A stretch of DNA of 64,000 bases from Rehmannia glutinosa (taxonomy: Eukaryota; Streptophyta; Magnoliopsida; Lamiales; Orobanchaceae): NCBI GenBank assembly GCA_016081115.2, contig JABTTQ020002177.1:124001-188000 (forward strand). The letters are read 5' to 3'. A program made the position numbers and the translations under genes. Positions 44,294-55,786 of the stretch are shown here, piece by piece. The notes under the pieces were generated by a model. The model was not told the origin of the DNA, did no database searches, and saw only the letters and a program-made list of their open reading frames with translations. Numbering within the stretch: position 1 is the stretch's first letter; every line of letters begins with the position of its first letter.

Positions 44294-47200
44294 AATTGGT
44301 CCGATTAACTACAGAATCGTGTGGATCAGACAGCGATTCTTTCGTTCTTCCTTGTAACTCCCCGAGCAAGATGGTCCAAGACCTATTACCTTATCGCTCC
44401 ATAGGCAAAGACAAAATCCACAGTGGAGCTAGCAAGGCTCGGATTTGTCATAATCATGATTATACCTCAAGTTCTACGACCCGCTTTCCTTGGACAAACT
44501 CCGTCCCTCAGTTGCGGTATTAGGACGATGGGGCCGGAAGAGTGGAATAGCAGTCGAGCTGTCCGGTTCCATCCTCGACATATCCATTCCGACTATGAGC
44601 TCGACACACCAAGTTGACTCAGACAGGAAAGTAAATACAAGTTCAGGAAGTGAACCAGGCAGTCGAGTACTATTGATTCAGGGAAGCAATTCAGGAAAAG
44701 TTTTGAAAATTTCGAGTGGCAATTATGGCGTTGGTGGAGTTATTTGGATGAAGATGATTATCGAGAGGATAAGCAATCTTCGATATCTTGAAAGATTAGG
44801 TAGAATATAAGTCCTATTATAGATTCGAAATCACAAGACGAGGAAGTCGCCCCGCGATCGCGTATTAATCGGTCAAGACGATCCGATAAGTCAAGGGGTC
44901 TTAAGAAAATAAAATCTTTTTAAAATAATTATTAAAATCAGAGGGTCCAGGGCTGTTTCTTTAAAAGAAAAATAATTTGAGTTAGGTCCTTGTTAAAAGG
45001 AAATTTACAATTAGTCCCGTTTTGTAAAAAACGATACGTTTGGGTTTAAAATTTAATAAATAAATGTCCCGACCTAGGAAAATTATAAGGTCAGTTCCTA
45101 AATTCTCTAATTTGTTCAGAGATTCAAGTTTTAAAGTTTTGTGGTCGAGTTTTTGTAAAATTCTCACATTGGCCCCAAATTTGTTAAAATTGTCATTTCA
45201 GGTCCTAAGTTTAAAATAATTGGAACTCACAAACCGGAAGGGCTTTTAATGTGATTCCAGTTGGAAAATGTCACTAAGGTAAGTGGGATATTGGGACAAA
45301 AACAATTTTAAAAATAAATAAGTATAGGTCCCTTAACTTTTGAAAATCTCATTTTTGTCCCATTTTGAAATAATTGCCTTTAAGGCTTTTAGGGGTCCAA
45401 TTGTTATGAAATTTGAACCTTGGGTCCAAAATATAATTATGTTATAGTTAAATTAGTATTTCTAGGTGCATGGACTGCATAAGTCCTGGAAATTTCATTT
45501 TGGTCCTCAATTTTAATCTTTTATGATTTGGTCCCTCAATTTTTATAAAATTACTTTCCAAGCTCTAAACACTTGGATTTTTTGGAATACACTTAAAATA
45601 TGATATTTCTAGTCCCTTAAGAGTTAAAATTTCAAATGTTAAAAATAGGGTCTGGTACAGTTTCGAAAATTGCAATATAGCCCTTAAACTTCTAAAATTT
45701 TACAATCTAGTCCTTAGGCTTTTAAGGGTTGATTTTATTTATCTAAAAACTCTTAAAACTTTATTAAAATGTCCAAACATAATTTTGGAACCTGAGTACA
45801 GTCCCAAAACTCGAAAATTACAGAGGGGTCCCTTAAGTTTTATTTTCTTGCAATTAAGTCCACCAACTTTTCATTTTCGCATTTTAAGTCCAAAATTGAA
45901 ATTTAATCAATTATGCTCGACTTGTCCAGGTTATAAATCATACAAAATATGGATTTCAAGGGTCATACATATACAAGTCCATTTCACACAAAAATTCATC
46001 AAATATCACAATAAAGTGTACATGTATGCATCTATTTTTCAACAAATAGCATTTTGAGCCATACTTGAGAAACTTTCAACTTGATACAAGAAATTAACAT
46101 GCAATACATAACATATATATATATCTCAAGTGCTCAATATCAAAATACTACATGCATTTTAAGTAAAAACACCTAGAAGTTGGAAAGATTTTTCCACCCA
46201 CCTTAAAGTTCTTCATGTAGTGGTGGTAGGAGTCTCTAAAATGGACTTTCTTCTTCAAGCTCTCATTATCAAGATCCAACCCCTTAGGTCAGCCCCTAAA
46301 ACCATATTTTTCCATATTTTAGGTCTCAAAAAAAATATTGTGAATAAAATCAAAATGACCATTACCTTCATCAAATCTTGAAACTAGGTTACAGTCTCAA
46401 AATCTCCACTTAACATCAATGTGTCTTCTCTTCTCCTCCACCACTAGTATCTCACGGTCCTAAGAATGTTTTTAAGAAAGAATTGTTCTTCAAGTTAGGA
46501 AGATGAAGGATGGAGTTGAAGCTTGAGAATGATGAAAAATAGAAGACAAATTTTTCTTACCTATTTTCTTGTATTTTCGGTCTTTTAGCTCTTGAGAATA
46601 GATGTGTTTGGTATTATGTTTTTGGAGAGGAGATTTGTTCAAGTGTTAGGATGAAATGGGAGAGAGAAAAGAGAGTGATAGAACAATTAATGAATCATGT
46701 GCTCTTGTTTTTTGCCATATGGCCGTGTACTCCATACACACACATACACCATATTGTTTTTAATAATATATCAAGATTGTTGGGAGGATTAAAAAAAACA
46801 AGTTGATTACCCCCTAAAAGGCTTGTGAGCGATTTGTTGTAGGAGGATGACTATACATGTTTTTTTTATTTGCTTTTTGATTGTTAATTTATGTAATAGG
46901 ATTGGTGGGGTAAGTATGTTGTAGGATTAGAGAAAAAAATATTTGATTCCCCCTAAAGAAAAAGTGATGGCCGAAAGTTGGCTCTAGTAGGGGAATCATT
47001 TTTCCTTGTCTAGGCAATTATTTAGGTTAGTGGAATTGTTAGGTATAGTTTTTTAAATGTTGTAGGCTTTGAAAAAGGAAAAGTAAAATCATCTCCCCAT
47101 TTTACTCCCTTGACCGATTTTTAAGGGAGAAACATCAAATTTTTATATTTTTTTTTGTCTAATAATTAACTAGTTGGGTGATACAAAATGATAAAAATAG

Positions 47201-47360
47201 TGGTAGAAGAAAAATTGAGTTATTTTCCCCATTTAAAGTGATAATTTCGAAATTAGAAAAAAAAATATATGGTTTTTCTTTTCTTTTATAAAATTGAGGA
47301 AAAAAATAAAATGTATAAATATCCATAATTAAATATTTAGAATTTTAAAATTGTTGGGAA

Positions 47361-47580
47361 ATTAATTTTTGGATTTTGATGAATGCCATGTAAAACTTAG
47401 AATAAAAAGTTGACACCCCATTTTTGTTGTAAATTGCATTGTAATAGATAGGACTGGTCGAGCTGAGTTAAGTCAGATTAATTTTTGGATTTTGATGAAT
47501 GCCATGTAAAACTTAGAATAAAAAGTTGACACCCCATTTTTGTTGTAAATTGCATTGTAAGGACTGGTCGAGTTGAGACT
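47361..47580 (+). repeat. Tandem duplication of about 116 bp across an insertion junction
   Basis: The block starting ATTAATTTTTGGATTTTGATG at 47361 is repeated from 47477. Each copy contains host solo-LTR sequence followed by the first ~65 bases of the nested Copia LTR; the second copy lacks six bases (ATAGAT). Confidence 0.9.
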
Positions 47581-48991
47581 ATGCGAATATGCAAGAGTCA
47601 ATCAAGACTAGAAGGGCGAGAGGAGTGAGTGAGTGGCGAAGAAGAGAAGACAGAACTCGATCGAAGGTGCGGTGAGATGCGGTGAGTGAAGTGTCGTCAA
47701 GTCAACTCAAGATAGCCAAGTATCAAGTTGAAGTGACAGATGAGTCATCCAATGATTGAAAGCTGACTCGAAGTCACCTGGGGAAGTCAAGGAAATGCAG
47801 TCAAGTCGAGATAACTGAAATAGATCCGTTGCACAGAAGTCAAGAAAATTACTTAAACAAGTAATACTTCCATCTTGTCTTTCTTAAAGTGCTCGATCCC
47901 GAGGAAGCGTGCAAAAAGAATAAACCAATGGGAAGCTCGCACTGTGTCGAACTCGAAAAGTCAAGACTCATTCATACGAGGAAATGTCAATTCCAAGAAC
48001 TGCAACAAGACAAGCCAACGACCATAAGTGTCTTTTGAAAATTAACCTATCTCTTCAACGGGCAAATTTTCAAAAGAACACTATAAAAGGCTGAGGAATC
48101 TATTTGAGAAGAAGAACTTTGTGACCTGGAACTTTCAAGCTATTATTCAAACTATAACCTACTCAAGTCATACAAGTTCAATCCTCAAGCCTACATTACG
48201 AAGGAAATCAATCCAACACTCACCTGTGAAGGAAAGACGACTTCAGTCAGTTGAAGAGGAAACATTTGAAAAATCAAGGGGTCTACATTCCACGAAGGAT
48301 TGTAGAAAGGTTCAAGGTCGAACCACCTCAAGTTTTGGAGGGCTTCGTGATCAAATCCAAGAAGCTTGAGCAAGTGGGCTATAGTAGCAAGCCACCGCCC
48401 CCGTGAAGAAGCCGAGTCGCACGAGAAGCATTTGTGTGACCAAGGCATCTCCAGATCGAGTCCCAAATGATCAAGTCATTTGTGTGATCAAGACTTGCAT
48501 CCTGGACCGATAACCACTTTGTATATTGATCAATACTTAGTGGATTCCTCCAGGAGTTGGAGAAGAGAGGAGTAGAAGATTACCCCATCTTCGAACCTCT
48601 ATAAAAATTTATTGTGTCATTTACATTTCAGCACTTTAATTTCTGCATATTATTTCAATATCTGCTGATAAATTTGCTATCCAATTGTTAATCAACAAAG
48701 TGCTAAAACCAAGTATTAAAACAAACTTAAACCAAATTCAAGGGTGTTAAGTCTTCCGCTGAAAACATATCACAGTCAAGTTAAGTTTTAGTCAAAACAA
48801 ATTGAGTTATTCTATCAACGGCAATGTCAGTCCGTTGAGTGGCTAACTCACGATTAACTAACTTAGCTGTCCATCAAGGACTCAGCTGTGAAGTATTAAC
48901 TCTGAACGTTTTAAAAGGACTAAAACGAAAAGTTGGTAAGGTTTATTCAACCCCCTTCTAAACCTTACACTCACACCCCTTGGGACCTACA
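47411..48991 (+). mobile_element. Solo LTR of the second Sirevirus family, nested in the gypsy solo LTR
   Basis: It starts TGACACCCCATTTTTG and ends CCCCTTGGGACCTACA; its two ends match the separate pieces at 10935-11458 and (inverted) 8254-8345. No internal coding. TATA box TATAAAAG at 48082-48089. Flanks AAAGT and AAAAT match at 4 of 5 bases. The first bases may have been trimmed, since relatives of this group usually start TGTTG. Confidence 0.75.
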
Positions 48992-49344
48992 AAAATAAAG
49001 GATTTTGAATTAGGAAATGTGTATTTCAAAAATAAGAAATTGAAAGTTGGTCGGAATGCATTATAGAAGGAAATGAAATATTTGGTTAAGGATTGGAATA
49101 GACTCCTAAATTATCGAGGGTCCAATAGTTCTAAAGTCGTAGTCAATCGATCAAGTGTTAATATTAGAGGAGTATATAAAATCGTTAAGCTCGAAAATGA
49201 GAAAGACGTAATTGGCGTTGGAAGAAATAAATAAAAATCGGGTCGCGTTTCATTAATAATGGGTTCGTGTTACTTAACCAAATAAATAAATCACTACACA
49301 ACGTTGTATCTCACGTTGCTAAAATTCGGGGCGTCACAAAATAA

Positions 49345-51028
49345 GATCCGTCTTACGGATTGAGACCCGCAAGACGATACTACATGAGTTTTTGTCTTTT
49401 TTTAATAGTTCTATGAATTATATTTGCTGCATTTGTCATTCTTGTGAAACCATTCCTGATCCCTTCCCTTAGTTAATTTGGGGATAGGAATGGCGGTTTC
49501 CTGCTTCTCTACAACTGGGATTGGGATATGGATGATATTTATATCCCCGTCTCCTTCTCATTCCGATTAGATAAAGTGGTGATTCTCCATTCCCATCCTC
49601 ATTCCCCAAATATGTATATTGAATTTATCTATTATTAATATTAATTCTATTTATAATTTATTTATTTTTTAATTCTAGAAATTAAACCTAAGATTCTTTA
49701 CAATTTTACTTGTTCTCATTCTTTATTTTACAAATCATGGATTTATGTTATCTATATTTAAAAAAAAGATAGTAATTGCAAAATATTTAAAATTTTAAAG
49801 AATAATTGAAATATAAAAACAATTAATTTGATTAAAAATCATACATTAAACAATAAAAAATATCTTTAAATACGAAATATTTGTTGTATGGATATTAATT
49901 TTATCTATTTATAGAACATGTTTATCTATAACAAAGTGAAAGTTTGAAAAACAATTTAATTAATGTCCAATGTTGATATTTTTTACTATCCTAATATTGA
50001 ATATTTAATAAATTATATTTTCAATATAATAATAAATAAAGTCTTTACAAATTTCAATATTTTTGGGGTTTAGAAAGCCGGAAAATTATCAAAATTATTA
50101 AAAAAAAATAAATAAAAACCATGTTTTATATTTAGCGACGTATTTTAAAGGGAAAATAAAATATTTCAATTTTTTTTATATTTATATATACATTATATAT
50201 CAAAACAATTATCAAATAAACAAATTCATATCTAATTCTAAATGTACAACTTTGAAACTTGAATATTAAAATACATTGATAAATATAAAAAAATAATTTC
50301 TATTAATATAAAAAGTACGTTAATAATAAAAAAATAATTTTATACATATAAAATACTATTAAGAATATAATTTCATATTAAATAAATTTTAATTTTCTTC
50401 TTACATAAACATATAATGCTATTTATGGATATATATATGATCTATAAAATTTGAATATATTTTCTTCTATTAGAATAAGTATTTTTTAATTGATTTTAAT
50501 AAATTTAAATATAACTCAATATAATTATAAAGAAATGGGCTAAACCCAAATAACAACTATATATATCATAAATAGCGAAATGCAAATTGATGTCTAATAG
50601 ACTGATGTATAATTTTTAAATTCCATTACAAATTACAATAAAATGAGTAAATATTTCTTATATTTTTATTTATTATATTTATTTATTTTATATATGCAAT
50701 ATGTGTGTCAAACTGAAGATCGTAAAAAATAATTAATTTGATATATTATACGTCAAAAACGGATCAAAAATGAAAAAGTTATTAATTTTTCTCTTAAAAA
50801 ATAGATAAATATAATAATTAATGTATTACACATAGAGATATGGAACGCTAGTTTTACATAATTCTATTTTTTATATCATTTTAAAAAATGATTATTTAAA
50901 TAAAGTTGACTACCAAAAATAGTGAACCAAATATTTATCACTTTTTATTTTTACACATATTTTTATTACTTTTTATAGTAACTGCAAATGGGTGGGAAAA
51001 ATTCAACATACTATTATCAACGACTTCT

Positions 51029-51030
<2 letters not shown>
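49345..51030 (+). repeat. AT-rich triplicated unit, copy A
   Basis: From about 49480 this matches copy C (53600-55360): shared blocks are GTATTTATCTATTATTAATATTAAT-like sequence, ATTAAACCTAAGA, TACGAAATATTTG, TTTTGGGGTTTAGAAAGC, AAATAAAGTTGACTACCAAA and TTTATAGTAACTGC. It ends in a (TA)n tract where the TA-flanked element has inserted. No gene. It carries the empty site ATATTTTCT at 50457-50465. Confidence 0.8.
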
Positions 51031-51059
<29 letters not shown>

Positions 51060-51062
<3 letters not shown>

Positions 51063-52095
51063 AAGGGATACTGTGAGACCACTTACCTACGTAAGACCAT
51101 AGGACCAGATCTACACCATCAAAAAAATAAATCAATGGTCAAGATATGAACAAATATATACAACAATTCATATGAAATTATACATTAGATGGGTAAAGTA
51201 GGAATTCAAGAAACTAAATATGGTAACCGCCTCCTACAAATTAGGAACGTGATCTGTTATTGATCATGTCCCCATAATCACACGATTCACCTTTCCTTTC
51301 TCTCCTTCTTCACAAGAACCTGCAAATTATTCAAATTTGGCAACAAAATCATGCAACAATTAATGAAAAGTATACAATTCCACTAAACTAACTATACATT
51401 AAAACATTACTAAGTATACATAAACAATTAACTAAGTATACAATTACACTAAACTACTTATACATTAAAACATTACTAAGTATACAGAAACATTTAACTA
51501 AGTAAACAATTACATTGAACTAACTATACATTAAAATATTACTAAGTATACACAAACATTTAACTAAGAATACAATTATACTAAACTAAATACACAATTC
51601 CACTGAATTACTTATATAACTAAGTATACAATTCCATTGAACTAAGTATACAAATCAACAGAACTAAGTATACAAATTCACTAAACTACTTACTAATCTA
51701 TTTATATAACTAAGAATACGATTACACTGAACCAAGTATACAAATCCACTGAACTAAATATACATAAAACATGACTAAGTATACAAGTCCACTGAACTAA
51801 GTATACAATTCCACTGAACTAAATATATGATAAAACAAAACCAGGTATAAAAGTGATGCATTTTTTCTCCCTAAAAATCGGCCAACTTAAAAGGTAAGAT
51901 TGTATTTGCCTTAAAAATAGCAATTAAAGATATTAACCCGCCTATTTAATAAATTGATGATATAGAATGTACAAATATACCCTTATTAGCCTAAAATAAC
52001 TAGAATGATCTCCACCATTTAAAATTTTAAATCAAGAGTCCATAAGTGTTCCTATGGACTAACCTAAAGGGGTTGGTCTCATTTGAACCAATCCT
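51060..52095. mobile_element. TA-flanked transposon (Micron-like), about 1 kb
   Basis: Bounded by (TA)n at 51032-51059 and 52096-52106. Left end GGGAAGGGATACTGTGAGACC; right end, as reverse complement, AAGGATTGGTTCAAATGAGACC; both carry GAGACC. It contains a short-motif array at 51367-51848. No ORF. It resembles the element at 40015-43078 in plan and in the GGAT.C.GTGAG.CCAC left end. Inserted in the TA tract that ends copy A of the triplicated unit. Confidence 0.55.
51367..51848 (+). repeat. Short-motif array ACTAAGTATACAATTCCACTG
   Basis: Some 18-20 imperfect copies of a ~20-base motif containing CTAAGTATACA or CTAACTATACATTA, in the middle of the TA-flanked element. The units are contiguous, with no spacers of unrelated sequence, so it is not a CRISPR array. 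Confidence 0.85.
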
Positions 52096-52239
52096 TATAT
52101 ATATATAGATTAAATTACTATTTTTATTATCTAATCCTTTTTAATAATAATTTAGTATTTTTTCATATTTAGAAAGGTGAAATAGGCGAGATTTTTTTTA
52201 CTATTCCTAGACTACTCTCTCCTTATATACATATATATA

Positions 52240-52880
52240 GATTTGATTACATAAATATATATAATGTTGTGTATGGATATGTAATATATAATATTTGTAT
52301 ACATATTTTGAGGTATTTTATTCAATTTAAAATTTGTGTCTTTTTAATTGAGTTTAATCAACTCAAATGTAATTCAATATAATTATGACGAAATGGGTGA
52401 AGACCAAATAACAACTATATGTAGCACAAATAGTCAAAATCCATGAATATACAAATTGATGTCCAATAGCCTAAATGAATAATTTTTAAAACATATTAAA
52501 AAAATAAAATTTTGAGTAAATTTATCTTTTTATTTATTTATTACGTTTATCTTTTGTTTTATATATGCAATATGTGTGTCAAATTCAATATAGTAAAAAA
52601 ACTGATTAATTTGGTATATTATACTTCAGAAAATGGATCACAACGAAAATAATATTAAATTTTAAAAGAATAAAATAAATATTATAATTAATGCAATACA
52701 CATATAGATTTGAAAACTCAATTAATTTAGTACATACAGATTTGGAAACCATGAAATTACAAAGATTTTTTTATCTTTTTTTATTCCAGACTTTTATTGC
52801 TTTTTATAGCAATATAAAATGAAGGAGGAAAATTTAAGTTACTATTTTGAGAAGCGGCTCTCTTTTATATATATATAGAT
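52240..52880 (+). repeat. AT-rich triplicated unit, copy B (partial)
   Basis: Matches the second half of copies A and C: TTTTTAATTGAGTTTAATCA, CAAATAACAACTATATG, CAAATTGATGTCCAATAG, TATATGCAATATGTGTGTCA, and the terminal TTTTTATAGCAAT...GAGAAGCGGCTCTC plus (TA)n. Confidence 0.75.
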
Positions 52881-52911
52881 AGTATTATTTGATCATAAAT
52901 TCTTGCCAAAC

Positions 52912-53333
52912 TAGGGATGTTATTTTCGACCCGACCCCGGGTATCCGCCTGTGCCACACCCCCGTTTTGGTTGCCCCGCTCCGTGACCCGAGGAGAGGCG
53001 GAAGCAGTGCAGTATCACTTCCGTCCCGCGGGTACCTACCCTGCCCTACCTAGAATTTTTATTTTTAAAATATATTTTAATATATATTTTGCATATATAA
53101 TATATATTATAATATAATTTTTATATTATATCTAATATTTATAAATTGATAGTAATAATTTTTGTAAATAATATTTTATAAATATATTGTTTTTCATTTT
53201 TTTTTATTTTTTGTATTTAATTTAATTTAAAACGGGGTAGAATAGGTCATCCCCCTCCCCGGTTCCAGGCACGGGATGGGTCTGGGTCTGGGTCCTCGTC
53301 AATTTGCTCTGACCCGCCCCATTGCTATCCCTA
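52912..53333. mobile_element. hAT-type MITE with 8-bp target duplication
   Basis: Ends TAGGGATGTTATTTTCGACC and, inverted, TAGGGATAGCAATGGGGCGG; the flanks TGCCAAAC (52904-52911) and TGCCGAAC (53334-53341) match at 7 of 8. Ends are GC-rich, middle AT-rich, no ORF of note. The TAGGGATGGCAATGGG-like terminus is a common plant MITE type. Confidence 0.8.
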
Positions 53334-53589
53334 TGCCGAACCGCACACTGCACAATATCTTTATTAAAACCACTATTTAGAATATTGAGTGAAAATTGAA
53401 CCGCCTTATTGTTTACACGCGGTGTATATCTATTAGGCCTTTGTTTTGTAGTGTTCCATATATATTTTTCTAACTATAAATTATATCCCCTGCATTTAAG
53501 GATGGCAACATCCCCACGGAGAACCATCTCATTTGGTAACCGAATAGAATAGGATGGGGAACCATCTCGGTTGATAATCGAATAGAATG

Positions 53590-55360
53590 GGATGGGAATC
53601 TCTAGGTAATTCAGGGATGTGAGCATGGATGAGGATTCTCCGCTTCTTTAGAAACGGGAATGGGATAGGGACGGTATTTATATCCTGTCCCCCTTCCTAT
53701 TCCAATTAGATAAAACGGGTTTCTCTGTTCCAATCTCCATTCTCCGAATATGTATATTGTATTTATCTATTATTAATATTAATTTATTTATAATTTTTTA
53801 TTTAATTAACTTTAAAAATTAAACCTAAGACTTGTTCTTATTCTTTATTACAGAAATTATGGATTTATGACTTTATGTCATATATATTTTTAAAAAAAAT
53901 TGTGACTGCGAAAAATTTAAAATTTCAAAAAATAATTAAAATATAAAAATAATTAATTTATTATAAATTACATGATTAAATAATAAAAAATAAATTATTA
54001 TAAACTATAAAAATATCTCTTTGAATACGAAATATTTGGTTGTGTGAATATGAATTATATCTATTCATAGAACATGTTTATCTATGAGATCAATATATTT
54101 TGGGGTTTAGAAAGCTGAACAATTACCAAAAATATTAAAGGAAAAAAATAAAATCATGATTTACATTTAGCAACGCAATTTTAAGGGAAAATAAAATATT
54201 TCAAAAAAAAAAAACACTATTTTATTTTTATATATATTATATAAAAAATTATCAAATAGACAATTTCATATCTAATTCCAAATGTACAACTGTGAAACTT
54301 GAATATCAAAATACGTTGATAAATATAAAAGATAATTTATGTTAACATGAAAAGTATGTTAATATATAAAAAATAATTTTTGATATATAAAATACTATTA
54401 TGAGTATAATTTCATATTAAATAAATCTTAATTTTCTTCTTACATAAATATATAATCTTATGTATGGATACATGTGATATATAAAATTTGGACACATATT
54501 TTGAGATATTTTCTAAGGGTGACAATCCCTGACACGACACGATAACCCGACACGATCGGGTGGAAGTTATTGAGAGAAACTGAACATGGACACAAGAAAC
54601 CCGAACACGAGCACGACTAACACGAATATGACACGATGTTACCATTTATCTTAAAACATTATTCTCCTATATTTTATTTAACTTTTGATGTATTTTGAAC
54701 ATGACCCGAAGTCGAACACGAACACGACCCGATGACCCAAATTGCCACTCAAAATATTTTCTTCAATTAAAATAAGTATTTTTTAATTGAATCTAATCAA
54801 TTTAGATATAATTCTATATAATTAATAAGAAATGGGCGAAGCCAAGTAACAACTATACATATGTCACAAATAGCCAAAATACATGAATATGCAAATTGAT
54901 GTCCAATAGTCCGAATCCATAATTTTTAAAGCCTATTACAAATTACAAAATGATGAGTAAATATTTCTTATATATTTTTACTTATTATGTTTTTGTTATT
55001 TATATATGCAATATAGGTGTCAAATTGAAGATTGTAAAAGAAATGATTAATTTGATATATTATACGTAAAAAAAGGGATAAAAAATGAAAACAATAATTT
55101 TTTTATAAAATAATATAAATATAACAATTAATGTAGTACACACGCATATTTAGAAAGCTAATTTTACATAATTATGTTTCTTATATCATTTTAAAAAATA
55201 ATTTTTTAAATAAAGTTGACTACCAAAAATAATGAAATACCAAATATTTATCACTTCTTATTTTTACACATATTTTTATTACTTTTTATAGTAACTGCGA
55301 AAGGGCGAAAAACATTCCCCATACTATTTTAAGAAGCGAATCATTATATATATATATATA
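53590..55360 (+). repeat. AT-rich triplicated unit, copy C
   Basis: The fullest match to copy A, displaced about 4.1-4.3 kb, ending in the (TA)n tract at 55344-55360. It is interrupted by the MITE at 54515-54753. A degenerate pair of ~45-base repeats (GAACCATCTC..TTGGTAA.CGAATAGAAT) lies just upstream at 53520-53595. Confidence 0.8.
54515..54753. mobile_element. hAT-like MITE in copy C
   Basis: Ends AAGGGTGACAAT and, inverted, TTTGAGTGGCAAT. ATATTTTCT is present on both sides (54506-54514 and 54754-54762), while the paralogous copy A has it once and uninterrupted (50457-50465), so the insertion boundaries are certain. The inside is rich in ACACGACACGA and CCCGA motifs; the frame of about 77 residues there is not a gene. 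Confidence 0.85.
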
Positions 55361-55786
55361 TTTACACATAAGAAACTTCATACAAATCGCTAACAAGGAA
55401 AGTCTTCTTTGGAAGTGCGAATTCTCTCTCTAGGAGAGTGTGCCAAGTTCCCGCCTGGGAGTCCTCTGTTTCCTTTTCGTTTTTGCCCTAGTTTCGGTGT
55501 GTGTTTCTGCTAGGTCTTGAGTGTGCTCCTCCTTGGGCGGCGGTGTTAGGCTTCATTGGAGGTCCGGTGCTTCTCCCGGGAATCCTCTAGACTTCGTGTT
55601 TTCCTGGTTCTGTGGTGTTGTGTGTATTTCAGTGGTTATTGTTCCATTGAGTCTATGTTTTCATTCTCTTCTTTTTTATCCTTTCCTTTTCCTTTTCTTG
55701 TTTTGCAGGTTTCTTTGAGATCGAGGCCTCCTATCCTGGAGTGGGCTTGATTCTGGTTTGAGATTGAATTTGGGTTCGATTCAGCT

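Larger units (their letters stand above)
43529..49338 (-). mobile_element. Solo LTR of a large-LTR gypsy (Tekay/Del-like) element, with a nested Copia LTR
   Basis: The ends are TGTCACGCCCC on the left and CGGGGCGTCACA on the right, and the duplicated target AAATA lies exactly outside each (43524-43528 and 49339-49343). No gag or pol lies between, so this is one LTR left by recombination. Without the nested 1.6 kb the LTR is about 4.2 kb, the size seen in plant Tekay/Del chromoviruses; assignment rests on length and terminal sequence style. Minus orientation is inferred from TGTGACGCCCCGAATTTTAG as the usual start. Short ORFs inside have no domain. Confidence 0.8.

Noticed and set aside
44215..44810. 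Overlapping ORFs of about 100 residues in the solo LTR
   Set aside because: They read through a 48-bp tandem repeat and LTR non-coding DNA in several frames; no domain or start context.
51367..51848. CRISPR-like repeat array
   Set aside because: Units are contiguous and imperfect, with no unique spacers, inside a plant transposon.
55521..55750. ORFs in the LINE 5' leader
   Set aside because: Hydrophobic low-complexity translations of a pyrimidine-rich 5' UTR; ORF1 clearly begins at 55787.
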